A DNA stretch of 18,668 nt, taken from assembly GCA_000697335.1 (NCBI GenBank), contig JNEM01008511.1, positions 1-18,668 of the forward strand, in the 5' to 3' direction. Origin of the DNA: Conidiobolus incongruus B7586. Taxonomy: Eukaryota; Entomophthoromycota; Entomophthoromycetes; Entomophthorales; Conidiobolaceae. Position 1 is the stretch's first letter; each line of letters begins with the position of its first letter. Position numbers and translations under genes: made by a program. Shown here piece by piece: positions 16,885 to 18,668 of this stretch. The notes beneath the pieces are model-generated. The model was not told the DNA's origin. It searched no databases and worked only from the letters and a program-made list of their open reading frames with translations.

Positions 16885-18668
16885 TTTCTAATTTAATTCA
16901 GGTTATTATTTATAACTATTATATAGTTCTATTTATAATTGGACTAATTATTACACCTAAATATTATGTTTATAGATACATTATCAATATTATCAATATT
17001 ATCAATGAATTTCAACAAGAAAATATTGCCAATAATTTGATCAATTTAATATAAATAAATTTACAATCAAATACATATATTGAATACTAAATTGATCTAA
17101 ATAAAATATACAATTAAGATATATACTATTTGCTGAGGATTCTATTACAAAGATTATCAATTATCATGACTTTTTTGGTTTGAACTAATTCAGCCTTATC
17201 AAGTTTTGGACTTGGTAAAATAACATACATATTTTGAATATATTAGAATATTTATCAATATATTAAATTTACTTTAATAAAAGAAACAATCTTGTTTATT
17301 TGGCTTCATAACAAGTTATGAAAGTACTGAACTATAATATGAAAATGATATATAACCTCTGTTTCTAACTGCTGCTGATTTCGCTTTAGGAATTTTGGAA
17401 TAATCAACTTTAATAACTTGAAGTATATAAGCTTATATTTTTTATCCTAGTTTTATAAACTTTCAATCAGGAAGCAAAAAAGCAATATTTATATCTTATT
17501 TGATTCTTTAACGACTAAAAAACTCTGTAAAGTTAAAATATCCAATTTCCGATTCGAATCCTTACGTATTTCGAAAAAAATAGTCCTTAATATGTTAATT
17601 CAATGGTAAACAATTAAAAAGTTGGTAAAATTTGAACAATAAAATTGATATTTAAATATAATGCATTTTGTTTTTATGATAATATATTTTAAAAGATATA
17701 AATCTTAATTTGTATAAAACATTTTCTAAGCCTTCTATCTATTGTGTATACTCTATAATATAAAAAACATAAACGTATTGATAAATAACTTTTCTAATAT
17801 TCTCAGATTATTATGTTAGCAAATTAGGCTACCTTGTTTTATTAAAATATGGTATATTGAGAAGTATATTATATAAAACTTAAGTATCGAAGTATGGATA
17901 AGAGATAGAGAGTATTAAATTTATTTAAATTTAGAAAAAAAAAACTCATTTTATTTCATATGAATTTTTATTTAATATATACTTTATATTTTTTTAGCTT
18001 CATAATTTATTATAAATTCAACTTTCAATTGATAAAAGTAACAATAATTCAAATAATAATTATTAAAAAACTAGTTTTTAAATTAGATTTATAATTTCAT
18101 CTTTTCACTTATTCTCATTAAATATTACATTTTCATGCCAAAATCTGAATCAATATTCCATTTATAAATATTCCTTATTATACAGTATGAATTCACTAAT
18201 ATATTTTTTTTAAGATTTTATATTTATTTTTAAATTTCATTAACATTTTTGATATTTAAGCTATAAGTCTATTTTTATGTAGCCTATAATTATTATCTAA
18301 TATAATATCACTAAGTTTTATATTTTAATTTTATTAAAAATATTATTAATATATTAAAACTCAAAATTTAACTATTAGAAACAGAATTTGCTCTTATTAG
18401 TTCAAATTCATATTATATTTCATAATGTATTATTTATATTAAAGATATCAATTTTATAATTAAAGAATATTATATTAAATATAGATAATTAAAGCATAAT
18501 ATAAGTATAGTATAATAAAGTAATAGAATAATATATAATAATATTTATTATTATTAGAGTTATATTAATTAGTATTTAATATTTGATTATTTAATTTATA
18601 TATTAGATATTATAATAATATCACTTTTATAATATACTGACTTATAAAAATAAGTTATAAAATCAAAA
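16885..18668. other. AT-rich intergenic DNA, no convincing gene
   Basis: About 1.8 kb. It contains three copies of ATTATCAAT in tandem (16980-17006), a near-palindrome TTCATAAC-AA-GTTATGAA (17305-17322), and a 34-codon minus-strand frame (17126-17230) that looks slightly coding-like but is not supported as a gene. A slightly G+C-richer patch at about 17280-17580 has no long open frame. The last 700 bp are nearly pure A/T with no structure I can name. Confidence 0.5.

Noticed and set aside
17548-17570. GATTCGAATCC resembling a tRNA B box
   Set aside because: No A box at the right distance, no T-arm pairing and no acceptor stem could be formed around it.
1-18668. CRISPR array, toxin-antitoxin, prophage or other defence system
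   Set aside because: No regularly spaced repeats or bacterial-type operons are present; gene structure, polyadenylation signals and transposon types are eukaryotic.

Overview
This window is a very AT-rich piece of a eukaryotic nuclear genome, most likely fungal. It holds three compact intronless genes, a fourth small candidate gene, and several dead transposons. The coding islands are visibly richer in G+C than the flanks. The Ctr-type copper transporter, the BRD7/BRD9-like bromodomain protein, the chromodomain-bearing Ty3/gypsy element, the AT-driven decay of repeats and the short gene spacing together suggest an early-diverging fungus. An AT-rich entomophthoralean such as Conidiobolus or a relative is my guess, but this is inference and not proven. 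The host genes use CAA/CAG for Gln and end in TAA, so the standard code applies.

Layout from left to right. At 413-7404 lies a decayed mariner DNA transposon (copy A). It is split by a chromovirus-type LTR retrotransposon at 506-6401, which has 400-bp LTRs, a TATTT target duplication, a primer-binding site and a polypurine tract; this element is an old, broken fossil. After about 500 bp with a 22-bp palindrome and a heat-shock-element-like inverted repeat comes a copper transporter gene (7902-8459, +). It converges on a bromodomain chromatin gene (9143-11251, -). A second mariner relic (copy B, 12084-13398, -) precedes a gene for a secreted tyrosine/glycine/aspartate-rich repeat protein (13843-14658, +) with a clear TATA box and polyadenylation signal. 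A third mariner relic (copy C, 15252-16488, -) follows. A 65-codon candidate gene (16617-16814, -) comes next, and the last 1.8 kb is AT-rich with no convincing gene.

The genes do not form a pathway: one imports or mobilises copper, one probably reads acetylated chromatin, and one is probably a wall, spore-coat or adhesive protein. The strongest stories are the nested mariner/LTR history with transition-dominated decay, which suggests a repeat-directed mutation process, and the Tyr-rich secreted protein. I found no evidence for a multi-gene novel system.
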